Of a stretch of 64,000 nt of DNA, positions 10,291 through 22,377 are shown one piece after another. Source of the stretch: Campylorhamphus procurvoides (lineage: Eukaryota > Chordata > Aves > Passeriformes > Dendrocolaptidae); assembly GCA_013396655.1 (NCBI GenBank), contig WBMV01008566.1, positions 435,086 through 499,085 of the forward strand, given 5' to 3'. How positions within the stretch are numbered: position 1 is the first letter of the stretch; every line of letters starts with the position of its first letter. The notes beneath the pieces were generated by a model. That model ran no database searches. It saw only the letters and a program-made list of their open reading frames with translations, and was not told where the DNA came from. The position numbers and the translations under genes are program-made.

Positions 10291-13200
10291 ATCAAGAGAT
10301 GCACACTCTATCAGCATTTGTGTTTCTTGTGTACAGGTACAATATATGACTGTAATGAAAGACAAAAGCTACTTTTGTCCATCAAAACAGAAGTGAATTT
10401 ATCAAATACATCGGTCAGTCTTCCTCCCCCCTCCCAGCCCCTCATATGCAGGAACATTTCTAGTGTGCTGTTTGCTGTTGTAGCGTCTGGTCCATATACA
10501 GCAATTCCAGCAAAACTTCTTCTACTGTTGGAATTAGCTGTTCAAATCATTATTAGTTAGAATATGGGTGAACCAGGAAGTGTCTGGGATGTCTTGCTTC
10601 TGGCAGTTACCACTCACTTGATCACATGAAACTAGAAAACATGTAATCTAGTGCTAACCTGTGTACATAAAGGTATCTTAACACACATGACTCGAGAGTC
10701 ATTTCATTTGGTAGAGTAGTAATTGGCCTTTCCACTCAACAGGTGGTTGGAGTAGAGTCTATATCAGAGCAGGATAGTGAGGTGGGAGCAGGTCATAGTA
10801 CTGGGCTAACAGTGAGGTCAAATTTTGTAAGTGATGGCAGAGTCATTATCTGTCAAGAACAGATTATATAAAGAGGTCAAAGGTGTTGCACTGGAGCACT
10901 GGAAGAATGGAACCACAGTTCTTTGTGCTCCCTGTCTTCAACTAGACAAGTTTTCTCTCCACATTCTTATTTTCCAAAGTAACTCACCATTTCCCCACCA
11001 CTTAACACTCTGGAAAATGCTCTGATTTAACCCGAAAAGCTTGCCCTGTAGAACCACATGTGTTTCCCAGCACTACAGGCTTTTAATCTCCATTTTCCCT
11101 TTGTATTTTCATTCTCCTGAGGTCATAGAAGCACTGGTATGAAACTGATCTGATGTTACATTTGCGCTTTACATCAGAACACAAAATACTCCATGAAACT
11201 CACTACTGGAATCACACCCCCTGATGTCACTTGCCTAGAACTCCCTAATTGCTTTGATGTGTTCAATCAGTTAAGGTTGACAAATGCTGCTTTTGCCTTC
11301 ACGTGCTCTCAGCACTGGACAAGCTGCAATTTGCATGTCCTGGCAACGCGGCTGAGTAGCACTGTTTGTAGCAAGGAGCCCTGTCTGAGGTAGACACTTC
11401 GGATGGCTCTAGCCTTTTATTAGATCACCTTTGTCACTTAAAGGCTGGAGGCCATTTATCTTGCTGTGTTACAGAGAAATTAGTACTCTGACCCAAGCCT
11501 TGTAGAAATGCATGAAGAGGCTGGGCTTTTCCTATCCTTTTTATAAAGAAGGGGAAGGTGTCGATTATCAACCAGGTAATGGGGAATATGAGCTTGGACC
11601 AATGGAAGAAAATGCAGACCACTATATCTTAAGAATGCACAATTTTTTGTGGCATCACTTACAGAATTTGCGGTATTTCAGGGACAGAACACAAGGGCTG
11701 AAGGAAGGCAATGAGCCTAGAATAGTGTGGTATGCAGTCACAGACATTTGAGCAGGCAGTGACTATCTAAAAGCACCCTATTAAGCATTAGAATAGTTAA
11801 AACGGGTTGGCGTATTCACCAGGAAGAAGTATTGCTAAGAATACCTAAGAATGCAAGTGAGGTTCTTTCACCTTGTGTCTACTTAAACTTACTTTCAGAA
11901 TTAGGAGGATGCTTGAGAAAGCAGGTGGATGATTCCTGTTGGTCAAATCTACAGCAGCGGTGATTTCTCCTGGCACCTCAAGTAGCAAGTTTTCTTGAAG
12001 GATAGTCTGTCAGCCCTCCTGCTGAAAGGACTTCTGCTGAAATTGAAGCTGATTCCCATGTTTAAGGGAAAATATGGTAACCAAAAAGAAACATGAATCC
12101 TAAGGGAAAAGCTAAGAGAAGGCAGCTACTCTGCTGGGTGATCTGTGTGTACAGACACTTCTGAAAGGAGGTGGAGAGAAAGGGGAGGGTTGTCTGGCAC
12201 ACAGCTAGAAAAGCCTACCTATCCAAAGCTTTATGTTTTGCTAATAATGATTTATGTTTTGCTAACACACATGGAAAATCCTATAGCACTTGCTAGTAAC
12301 ACCCATGTGTCTGGTAAGCCTGGTAATCAAATGTGTTCTGAAACGCTTTTGAAGGCTGTAGGGAATTCTTCTTGAGCTAAAGTATGCTCTACTGAGCTTT
12401 CTGTAGTGAATGGTAACTTTAAAGTCTAGTCAGCAAAGTGGATTTCATGTGCTATTGTGTTAAAAGCTTCCTCCAGTGAGTTTCTGCATTTTTTTGAACC
12501 TTGGAGCTTGCCTCAGGCATTTAACAAGGACAACACCTTCTCCTTGTTTTGTAGTCCTTGCTCTTCATAGAAGGAAACAAATGACATACGTTCCTGCAGA
12601 AATGATCTTTACGCTTCTTCCTTGAATACAGGTTTTTCAGGGAGGAAGAGAGGCTAAATGCACTAAATAAAGCTTGATTAGTGCAGTGGAACATTATGAA
12701 AAATTAACTACTCTTGAGGAAATTACTCCCCTCAGTTACTCCACTGCCAGGTTCCTTCAGGCGTTGAATTAGGACAGATAATGACTTAGTTCTCAATCTT
12801 TTCTTAATTATGGCCTCTAATCAGGACACTTTAGTGTCAAGTGGATGTTGCTTTTTGCGTGAAGGTTTTGTAGATGGTGTCTGGAAGTTTTTCAAAATCT
12901 ACCTTAAAAGTGCAAATCACAAGGTTACATGCATGCCACCTTCACTATGCACATGCGTTGCACTGTACATTAGCATGTGGGTAGTACATGTATTAATGCA
13001 TGAGTTTCAGTAGGGAAAGATGGCTCTGTAAGAAATATAGGTAGATTTACAGCATCTTTACATCTTCACAGGCTTTTTCAGTGTGTACTCTGAACCCTCA
13101 GATGAGGCAAACTAAGTTATTGTTATCTTCATTTTTGCAGATGGAGAAAAATACAAAGGAGTTCCAATACCTGCAGGTAATAGAAAGCCTGTGCAGTTGT

Positions 13201-14074
13201 CAGGATTAATTCCTGGTTAGTCAGCTGGTGTGAGGTATCATCTGGAGACTGTTGCTCTGCATCCAACAGCAACTGGCTCATCATCCCAACTAGGAGGCAC
13301 TGAGCTTTTTGGTGTCTGGTTTGTGTTTGCTTTTATGCTTATCTTTGGTTTGGGTTTTTTTTCAGATGGTGAAGACAACAAAATAGATCTGAGTTTGGGC
13401 CTTTTATGTTTAAATTTTTTGGCAGGAAGGATGGTGATAAAAAGCAATATTATACTCGGTATTTGGAAAGAGCTCTCTTTCTTTCATTTTCTTCTTTTGC
13501 AACAGTGACCAGAGAAACTTGCCCATTATGCTGGAGTTTAGCCATCATTACATGCCCCAAGTGAAAGTACATTAGAGCATCAGTCCGCCTGGATGACTGT
13601 TGACTTTTTCCATCTGTCCGTCAGCAGCCACTTGTGGAACTGGGAATGGCCAGATGTGGGCCCAAGCTAAAGCTGCTATCTCCGTGTTTCTCTCCCATCA
13701 AGAGCTGTGCACAGCTGACTGAAACTGGGATGGGTCAGAAGGACTTTGTGTTTGCATTTGTGGGATCACTACGGCCTGTCCAGAAGAGACACGCCAAGAG
13801 TCATATGTTCTTAAACTCTGCACAGCAGATAGCCTGTTAGTCCAAATAAAGCAAAATAGCTGTGCACTGGGCTGTGTACAACTAGATGACATGCATACTG
13901 CAGTGCCAGCACCCCTGGCAGCCCCTGCAAGGACCAGGTGGTGTATGTCCCATCCAAATGACAGCCTGGTTTGAAGTTACTCCATTCTGAGCATAGTCGG
14001 CTTCCTCAGACTTTGAGGTTTTCAAAGGCTAAATTACCGTCTGAGCTAAGCCTGGAAATGTGTCTAAGTGTGTT

Positions 14075-14105
14075 ACACACACACACACACACATACACAC
14101 ACACA
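14075..14105. repeat. (AC)n microsatellite
   Basis: About 15 AC dinucleotides with a single T interruption at 14094. A short frame through it is a by-product of the repeat. Confidence 0.95.
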
Positions 14106-14737
14106 TTGCTTTTAGCAAATGCAGGCCTAATCAGTTTCAATTTAATATCTTGAACTGTTCAGTCTGCTCTGTCAGCAAACAAGCCTGATTATCATGTGTC
14201 ATCTTTCTTTGATGTGTTTGTTCATCACCTGGCACAGTGACATCCTGACAGAAGATGGGTTGCTAAGCAGAGGAAGTCATTTATAGTCACAAATACTTCT
14301 GGATTAGCCGCTATTACAATCTTCCTTTCAGCTAAGCATTGCTAGGGCAGGCACAAAAACATTATTCCCATTTATACTAATATCCTCCATGCTAGTTTGT
14401 ATCTTTTTCCAACCATAAACTCAAGAGAAAGGGTTTCAGAGACCTGTCAGTATGATGTCCCAATCCCTGTGGTACAGAAGAAGAGAGCATGAGGTCAGCA
14501 ACACTCAGAATGAGTCTTCTGATGATACAGTCGATTCACATGTTAAGGGTAGCAGGTGATACTCAACAAAGTCTCAAATTTAATAAATTACTACTTATCC
14601 AAAACCTTAGCTCAGTGATCCAGATCTTAAGTCAGCTAATTTTTTTGCCTCAGCGCATGACAAAAGACAACTCAATATGGCAACAGAGCCCTAAAGCAAA
14701 TGAGAAACATGATGTTTCTGTGGTTATTACTTTTTAG

Positions 14738-14770
14738 AGCCCTTCCACACTAATGTGGTCTGTGATTCTA
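14738..14770 (+). repeat. Possible CR1 3' tail remnant
   Basis: CCCTTCCACAC followed at short distance by TCTGTGATTCTA resembles the last 35 bases of CR1 copies in sense orientation. Too short and too diverged to be sure. Confidence 0.3.
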
Positions 14771-16451
14771 GCTGACCTGTTTATTACACCCTTTTGATCC
14801 TTTGGAAGTCTTGTCAGGATTTTCTTAACACCTTTTTGGGTTACCCCTGTCAGTGCTACCATTTCTTCCTCTGCTGTACACATTCACTTCTCTCAGTTAT
14901 GCTGTATTGCTTTCCAGTTCTATTTCTTCCTTCCCATCAGCCTCCCTTCCTTGCAATATCCCTTACCTCAGTTCTCTGGTTATACCATAACAAGTGTGCT
15001 TCAATGAAGTTCTATTTCAGTACTAAATGAGATGTAATTACATTCCTTGACAGATGCAAGCAAGACTGGGATCAGAAAGTTACTTTAGGGAATCCTCAGA
15101 GTGCATTCAACTGCAGCAAGGTCTTGACACTACTGGGTAGCTCAGCATCATTCGAAGGTACCCAAGTTTATTGATGTGGAAGTTGAGGGGCTTTTCAGCA
15201 CTTAAGCAGTTATTACTGGAGAGTGACATTGATTGCCCAGAGTTTGTCAGACCAAGTCAAATGGGATGCTGGCTGATTCCAGCCTGAGCACAAGCCTGTC
15301 ACTTAAGTGAGGCATGATACCTGATTTTGGTGAAATTTTGATTAAGTAAGCACTAACAACACCTGATAAAGCTCACATCAAGCCATCTCAGTCCAGAGCG
15401 CTCTGGGGGACAGGTTAAAGCAAGGGGATATAAGGTTCCCCTTCTCTAACCCATGTTAGAGAACATGGGCAGCCCTCATGTGAGCAGTTTGCCTCATCCT
15501 CTGCCAGTGGAAGGCAACTGACACAGTCCTCACAGAAACTTATTTTTGTCACTGGATTGTAAGGGTCAGAAAAAAAGGGCCCAAGCAGGTGAGTGGTGAT
15601 TGGATGAAGGTTTCTCTTGTGGACCAGAGGGCTGCAAGATGTGCCAATGTTGTCTTGAAACATAAGTTTGCACTGTGCATGTGGCAGCACCTCCATCCTT
15701 TTAGCCCTGGAGAGATCTCCATCCCTGTTTGCTCCTCATAGGTAGCCCCAAACTCCAACTCTACGCTGGGAAGTGCAAATGTCACCTTAAATGCAAAATG
15801 ATGATTAGAGCCAGGTGATAGCTCTCCCTTCCCAAGGAAGCTCTTGGAACTTCAAGATATTATTCTATGCTGGTTCTTCTCAGACCATCTGAGAAGGCAA
15901 CAAGAAACGCCAGAGGTCAAAGTTCACCATACAGGAGCAGTCTGTGCTCTGCTCTGTCCAGGCCTGGAATATGATCCTGATCTCCATACCACAGCAGAGT
16001 GCCTAGATTCATGCTTGCAAAGGCAGTGTGCTCTCAGTCTGATCAGAGCTCCTACCTACCCTTTGGATAAGTGGTGAAATAATAATTGGAACAAGGACCT
16101 GACCCAGGGTTTAATGTTGGCCAGGTGAGAGCCTGACCCTCAGGGTAACAAGTTTGGTTTTGCTCCAAGCCAGTGAATTCATTTTCTATCTAAACTGGAT
16201 CAGTTTCAAAGAGGGAAGTGAGAATGGTGGGTCAGGGAAACACCTATCCCATGCCTGTGAGTAATTTTATGCATGGTCAGGACAAGCATAATGCCAAACT
16301 GGAGGAGGCTTATCTCCTCTCAGTAATTTACACTCAAATAGCATTAATACAGACAGGGCTTTTTCCTGTCTCAGAAGACAGAAATCTCCATCAGACAACA
16401 ATTCACTGCTGCCCAGTTCTGCAATATGTGTTCAGTATGTGCTGTGCATTC

Positions 16452-16499
16452 CACGTAGACATGTCATTATAGATTCACGTAGATATGTCACTGTAGATT
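16452..16499. repeat. Imperfect 24-bp tandem duplication
   Basis: CACGTAGACATGTCATTATA and CACGTAGATATGTCACTGTA, each followed by GATT, stand head to tail with a 24-base period and a few substitutions. Probably a small local duplication without function. Confidence 0.6.
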
Positions 16500-17584
16500 T
16501 CTTGCTTGCATGTGATACTTACAGAAATGAAAGCCAATGCCTGGCATTCTTTACCCTCCCCAACTCTACCTGTTTTTCTTTTCTGTCAGCTATTTCCTAC
16601 AATACTGATTTCAAGTGGCAGAAGGAAATCTACTGATGTGATTCCCTAATGCATACAGTGTAGTGTAAACTATAGGCTTCTGTCTGACAGCCAAATTGAT
16701 TTCAGAAATATCCCCATAGTAATATTTATAGCAAGTAACAAAATATACCTTGCAGTCCCCTATAAATATGACAGCTTTTCAAAACCAAGACCACTTTCAT
16801 GAGGAACAAATCATAATGCTGCATCACAGCTCAGGGTCTTACCAATCTGACACACAATGCATTATTTACCAGCAAATGTTTACTTTCCTGCATCTCATAA
16901 TGTTGGTAATTGGTTGGGGATTGTATCTTTAATGCTTTTGTATTCAGTGACTGTGAAAGTGAAAACAATTCAGAACTCAGATGAAGCAGGAATGATCCTT
17001 TGGTGACTTAGGGATTCCAGTTGCAGGCAAGTCTATTGACATAATTTTGCCTCATAAACTAGATGGTGAACAACAATTATGCCATACTGTTCTGCTTTAT
17101 TCTGATATGGCAGGGAAAAGTGGGAATGTCTAATTTCACAGTAGATCACTGCTTGCAGTGACAGTGTTTATTCCAAGTGCAGAGCAGCTCTTTCGTGCTG
17201 TTCTGTCCCCAGGTTTTTGGAATAACCTTATCAAGCAGTATCTGTGTTTTTCCTCACTAAACAGAAACATCAACTGAGTCAGAGAAGGGGAAGTTCCTTG
17301 TTGAGATCCTCTAGTTATGTGTTGGCAGAGTACAGGTGAGAACCTAAACCTACCTATACTAATGGCCCTTTAGTTGCTTTCTCTTCAGTACCTGCTGAGG
17401 CTACCAATCTTGTCATCAGATTGTACCCATTCTCTGGGCCTAGTAGTTCTCAGTGATGAGGTACCTCAGAAAGAAAGAACAATATCCTCATTACCCCGTG
17501 TCCCCCCCCATCTTGCATTATAGAAAGACGTGCATGTTTTTACAATTGATGGGTTCTCTATGTCTATGGCAGAGTGAGGTTTTA

Positions 17585-18115
17585 GTCATGCTTTCTAGAT
17601 AAACTAAAGCATTTGATACTGTCTCTCCCAGGATCCTTCTGGACAAAGTGTCCAGCACACACAGCTGGATAAACACATCAGGTGGTGGGTGAGCTATTGG
17701 CTCATGGGTCAAACACAGAGGGTAATAGTGAATGGGGTGACACCAGACTGGTGACCTGTCACTAGTGGGGTTCCTCAGGGCTCCATCCTTGACCCAATTC
17801 TCTTCAACATCTTCATTAACGACTTGAACACAGGATTTGAAGGAATACTAAGTTTTCCCACAACATGGAATTGGGAGAAGCTGTCAACTCCCTCACAGGC
17901 AGAGAGGCTCTGCAAGAGTCACCTTGACAAATCTGAGAGAAGGGCAATCACCAACTGCATGAAATTTAATAAGAGCAAGTGTTGGATTCTGCACCTGGGA
18001 CAGGACAATCCTGGTTGTGTGTAAAGACAGGCAACGAGAAGCTGGAGAGCAGCACTGCGGAAGAGAACATGGGTATCCTGGTTGATGGCAAGAACATCAG
18101 TACTGAGGAGGAAGT
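17585..18115 (+). repeat. CR1 LINE fragment, reverse transcriptase part (dead)
   Basis: Sense-strand copy of the CR1 ORF2 reverse-transcriptase region. Recognisable pieces are the stretch TTTGATACTGTCTCTCCCAGG, the segment around CACTAGTGGGGTTCCTCAGG that corresponds to the GVPQG motif, the following CTCTTCAACATCTTCATTAA (the LFNIF motif), and the later text around CTGCACCTGGGAC. Stops and frameshifts break the frame several times, and the catalytic FADD region is eroded. It lies between the two convergent genes and is an inactive old insertion. Confidence 0.85.
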
Positions 18116-20823
18116 TTAGCTAATAGGCAAATATTCCATGACTAAACCTGACAGTTAAACACCACAGGTTTTTTGCCATATTCAAGCAATTTCTGTAACA
18201 GTACAGTTCAAAATGGTTCCACAGTTTACAGAGGTGATCCTGCTTTTATTTCAGAGCAACCAAGAGATCAAATCCTCAAACTCAAGGACATCGCACAATA
18301 GAATAAGATATACTGTGAGAAAAAATCCAGATCAACTCTTCCTCATGAAAGCCCTTAGTAGCAATTTATTCTTGCTCACTTTATGTCACTATGAAAAAAC
18401 CCCACCACATAGTACTTTGTTGCACTGTATTTCCTTTGTGGGATTAGATGCCACTGCAGGAGAAAACGAACAGAGTCACACAATGAAGAACTCAAAGTCA
18501 CTCTGCCTACTGACCCTGGGGATTGACTTAGTTTTCACATAAAGAATATCCAGTCTTTTGTAAAGCATGGAAAACCACAGCAGTCCCTATCACAATGCCT
18601 GAAAGCCACCAGTCCTACAGTTCTGTATGTTCCCTTCAGTAATGTACAGAACAAGTTTTTTGTTTTGCACAGGTCTGAACCCAGGCAAGTGCCCACCTCT
18701 CATGCAGTGTCAGGTTTCCCCATGGCAAATGGGCAGAGAAGAGAGCTGAGATCTTCTCTAAGAAACCCTCCACACTGTGCTGCCACAGGGCCAGGCCTCT
18801 GGAGTCCACCAGACAGCATTCCTGAAACACCAAATACAGCCACTTTAACTAAGCAATGAAATTAAGGAAAAAGACTTTCAGAGATTAGAGGAAGAGTCAT
18901 TGGGATTTTGTACTTCCTATTAATGCCTAAGGAACCCACACCATGACAATTTTTACTGCCAATAACCACCAGAAGGTCCCAACTTGCTCAGTGGCAGTGA
19001 CTGCAGGTGGAGCTCCAGCACCTCTAAAGGGGGTTCCTCAATCAGTTACCAAACAAAAAATGTGATTTCCTGGGTGCACTCAGACTTCAAAATGGTTTAT
19101 GTTAGAACAGCTTTTTCTGCTCCTTTCAAAGACAAATGAACCTCATCCCAGCCCAGCTTCTGCGTTTCCTTGGACTTAACTGGTGATCAGGGCTCAGAAT
19201 GGTATTTTTCAAAAAGGAATACCCTTTACCATTACCAATGAAACAAAAGAAAGTTATGTCAAAGATCATTTTTCCTCTGGGAGCAATGCCCATGATGCAC
19301 ACCTGAAGCTCATAAAAGCTTCTTCATGTGTGTCTTCAGCAAGTCTGGAAATCCTGAAAATTCTCTACCTCCTCCAGCAAAGGCTGCCAAGGCTTCTCAG
19401 GATGAGACTCGTAAAAACACTCTGACAGTGCAAAATAATGTTCACAGCCTTTAAGGGTTGTAGGTAGCAGCTTCTCCTAGCAGATGTTTCCCTTTCTAAG
19501 ACTGATGCTACTCAGTGTTTCAATATCCAGTGAATTGCTTTTTAAAAATTCAAATAATGCTATGCAAAATCATTCAAAAGAAAGAAGGAATCATATATAT
19601 AACAACATACAGAGACTACAAATCAAACTAATTTTAAACAAAGAGCCTTTAAGCAAACTGAGGGAAGAAGAAGCTATCTTTCAAAAAAAATAAATAGTAC
19701 AACTAAATGTCATTATTTTATCTTTGCAATCGTATACCTATTGGACTGAAGCTATTATTTCAAGGTATTATACAGTACTAGAAAAAGTAGTGTCTGTATA
19801 GTGGGCTTGATAAACCTCAATCCTCCTATAGCATGGCAACACAGTATGAAAAAAACAGCCATAACTTTCCATTAGAATAGAAGCTGATTGCACATCATCA
19901 AATTTCACATCTCTAACTCTGTTTCAAATATTCCAGGTTTTCTTTGCTTGTGACTTAAAGGCTTGTCACAGCTCCAGCTGAAATTAAGTTTTCCTCTCAA
20001 CAGAAAGTTGTATCAAGCCATAGTTATAAAAGTTTAATGCAATTATTTTTGCAACTGATAACCGATTTTTGAAAATTACATCATTTGGGTGCCAGACTTG
20101 AGACACCTTAGAGTGCTTTCATTTGCAAAAGATGGCTGAGCATTTGACTTTTCAGATAAGTCCATTTAAAGACATCTCAAAACCTGGTCAGCCCCAAACT
20201 GCTGATTTCTGATTTAAGTGCTCACCATTTATAAATGCCTGACTGAAAATTCTGTCCTTTGGAGATGCTATTTGTTAATTAATTTCATCTGTTTATTTGT
20301 AAAGCCAATAGTAATTTCTAGCAGTACCTATAGATCCAATGTAAATAACCAGGTATTGAAAAATAACTATATTTACAATGCATCAAAGAAGTGGACAAAG
20401 CTATGAACCATTAAAAAATATGATTCACAAGGAAGAAACTTTTGTACAGTAGCTCTGAAAACATAGGCACTTCTGCTTCAGGACTTTTGTCCCCAAAACT
20501 CAGTCTTCTTTCTCTCAGCTATGCTTGCTCAGGAGGAAAATTCATCATGTATGTGGTACTGCCTCCAGTGAGGAAAAAGCTCTCCACCATCACTTTACTT
20601 GGAAGACCTGGTAGTGGTGAAGTAGACCACTTCCCTGGTGTTTTCACCCACAAAATGGGACCACACCATGTTCAATCCTCCTCTGGAAGAATTAATATCC
20701 CATCATTCCATTCTTTGCTGTTGTTTGAAAGCAGCTCAACTTGTTCACATTGTCACAGAGAACTGGGCTAAGCACTTCTTGGGATGCTGGCCATGGGAGC
20801 AGACAGGACAGAGTTGCTCTGCC
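18116..20823. other. Intergenic DNA, no feature seen
   Basis: Unique AT-rich sequence between a dead CR1 and the decayed KIAA1958 module. It may contain remnants of the 3' UTR of the lost KIAA1958 isoform on the minus strand, but nothing shows where that ended. Confidence 0.4.
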
Positions 20824-21178
20824 TTAAATGCTAAGAGGGACAAAAGTCCTGGAAGCCTGAGTGAAGGAGACTAAAGTAAAATTTTTACAATGTTCCATCT
20901 TTGCTTTCTTCACCAGGTTGGGAACGACACCTCTGAGTGCAGATCTCCACCCTTGGCTCCTTATACCAGATGTTCCCCATGCCACTGGCCTCCTTCCAGG
21001 CCAGCAGGTAGAAGGGAGACTTGGCCTCTGTTTATGTCAGAGGCCAGTATATGTATATATACTTATGGAGAAGGCAGTAGGGGCAGAACTTGTGCCGTTT
21101 TGAGTGCTCATGCCCATCTGTTTCCTTCATGGTGATGTAAAAGTGTTCCAGGAGTTCACTGAACTTCACTGCTGGGGT
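20824..21178 (-). pseudogene. KIAA1958: Decayed KIAA1958 alternative 3' exon B (Crypton-derived)
   Basis: Read on the minus strand after a very good acceptor (CCTCTTCCTCTTGTTTCAG, AG at 21180-21179), the frame gives TPAVKFSELLEHFYITMKET then DG, then HEHSKRHKFCPYCLLHKYIY. These match two separate parts of the last coding exon of the known alternative KIAA1958 isoform. The roughly 150 residues that should lie between DG and HEHS are absent (in-frame junction near 21112). A TAA at 21034-21032 follows PLT. The homology then continues (EAKSPFYLLAWKEASGMGNI), shifts frame, and resumes as GVVPNLVKKAKMEHCKNFTL and VSFTQASR up to a stop near 20824. It is a DUF3504/Crypton recombinase-like domain that can no longer be made. 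Pseudogene status is seen directly; homology rests on my memory of the mammalian protein. Confidence 0.88.
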
Positions 21179-22204
21179 CTGAAACAAGAGGAAGAGGAAA
21201 GATGTGTCAAGGTACTTATGGGAAGGAAATGCATTGCAGATGGGGAAAACATATTTAGGGCTTCTCCATGCTCTGTCTGAAGTAACCTGCAGTAGCTTCC
21301 ATGCTTCACTAGAAGTTTGTTTCTTGGCAGCCTTAGTTTTGGGAAGAGACAGCATGTTTATCTAAGCAAAGGAAATGCAATGAAACCCCGTGGTGTAAGA
21401 GGTGCTCAGACAAATCAGAGGCATTTCACTTGCTGGCACCACTTTTGCACCATCTGAAGAAATCCAGATTCAGGAGAAAGGAGCCAGATTCCTGGCTTTT
21501 TTGAGGTGATTGAAGGTTCCAGTCACACTGAAGTGTGACCGTGTGCAAATATGTTACCTATCACTGGGGTGTAATACTCTGCACCTTCTCACAGTAGCAT
21601 CATACATATTGAAATGGATACTTTTCAGGTGAATAAGAAGTACGTGGAGGAGGAGTAAGAGGACAAAAAGGTGAAGCAGTAGCAGCTGCTTCTTTTTGCC
21701 ATGAGATGTCAGTATTGCAATCAGTCTGGCAGTCAGGCTGCTTTTTTGCCAAACCTAAAGGAGGAAAATTTGATTGGCGCTTTTATACTTTGGACTTTAG
21801 CCATAGTCCTTACTTTTGGTATGGGGTGAGCACTGGTGTTTCTGGGAGCTCATCTTTGGAGAAAAGTTCTCAAGTGCTCTAGAAGCAGAAATCGTGCAAA
21901 CACTATGTCCCTTAGGGTAACAGCAGGAAATTTTTTCACATGGAGCATGACGCTAAGGTTGTGCAGAGTGTTACGTGCAAGGCAATATTTAGCATCACCC
22001 TGGGTTTCCAAGGTACAGGCTCAACCATAAAGGAACAGGCTGTGAATTAGAAAAGGTTACAGCTTTATTAAGAGAGACTTGGAAAGTCCCCAAGACCACA
22101 AGCACATAAAGAAGGCTGAAATCCTATCTCTTTTTAAACTTCATTGGACCAGAGGGGCTGGCTCCCAGCACTGAAAAAAACAGCATTTTGCTAAATCTTC
22201 TGAC
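21179..22204 (-). other. KIAA1958: Intron between the two decayed KIAA1958 exons
   Basis: About 1 kb between a donor-like AAG|GTCAGA at 22205/22204 and the polypyrimidine acceptor at 21179. No match to the missing part of exon B is found inside it, so the deletion was not a simple rearrangement into this intron. Confidence 0.65.
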
Positions 22205-22377
22205 CTTAGTGATGTCCATGTAATCTCTGAGTCCTCTGGTCACACACCAGTATCTCCACATGTTGAGAGCATAGCGGGTGGCCTAGGTGGTGTTGGAGCT
22301 CACAGCACTGATACACAGGAACTCAAAGTCATCATCAAAATTAAAGACAGGAAACTTACTGAGCTTAGTTGAATATT
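22205..22377 (-). pseudogene. KIAA1958: Decayed KIAA1958 alternative exon A (Crypton-derived)
   Basis: On the minus strand, acceptor TTTTTTTTCTAG (AG at 22379-22378) opens a 173-nt exon in phase 1. It reads YSTKLSKFPVFNFDDDFEFL, then CISAVSSNTT, then a TAG stop at 22285-22283, then ATRYALNMWRYWCVTRGLRD and YMDITK before a donor-like GTCAGA. All of this matches the start of the alternative KIAA1958 C terminus (N-terminal helical part of a DUF3504 module). The stop replaces a lysine codon (AAG to TAG). Splice phase is identical to that of the intact exon at 44877, so both are alternatives to one another. If still spliced in, it would add only 31 residues before the stop. Confidence 0.88.

Larger units (their letters stand above)
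10291..17584. other. Long INIP 3' UTR or intergenic DNA
   Basis: About 7 kb downstream of INIP with no supported gene. It holds a CA microsatellite at 14075-14105 and a possible worn CR1 3' tail near 14738-14770 (CCCTTCCACAC then TCTGTGATTCTA). The many short frames in both directions have no protein signature I recognise. Confidence 0.5.
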
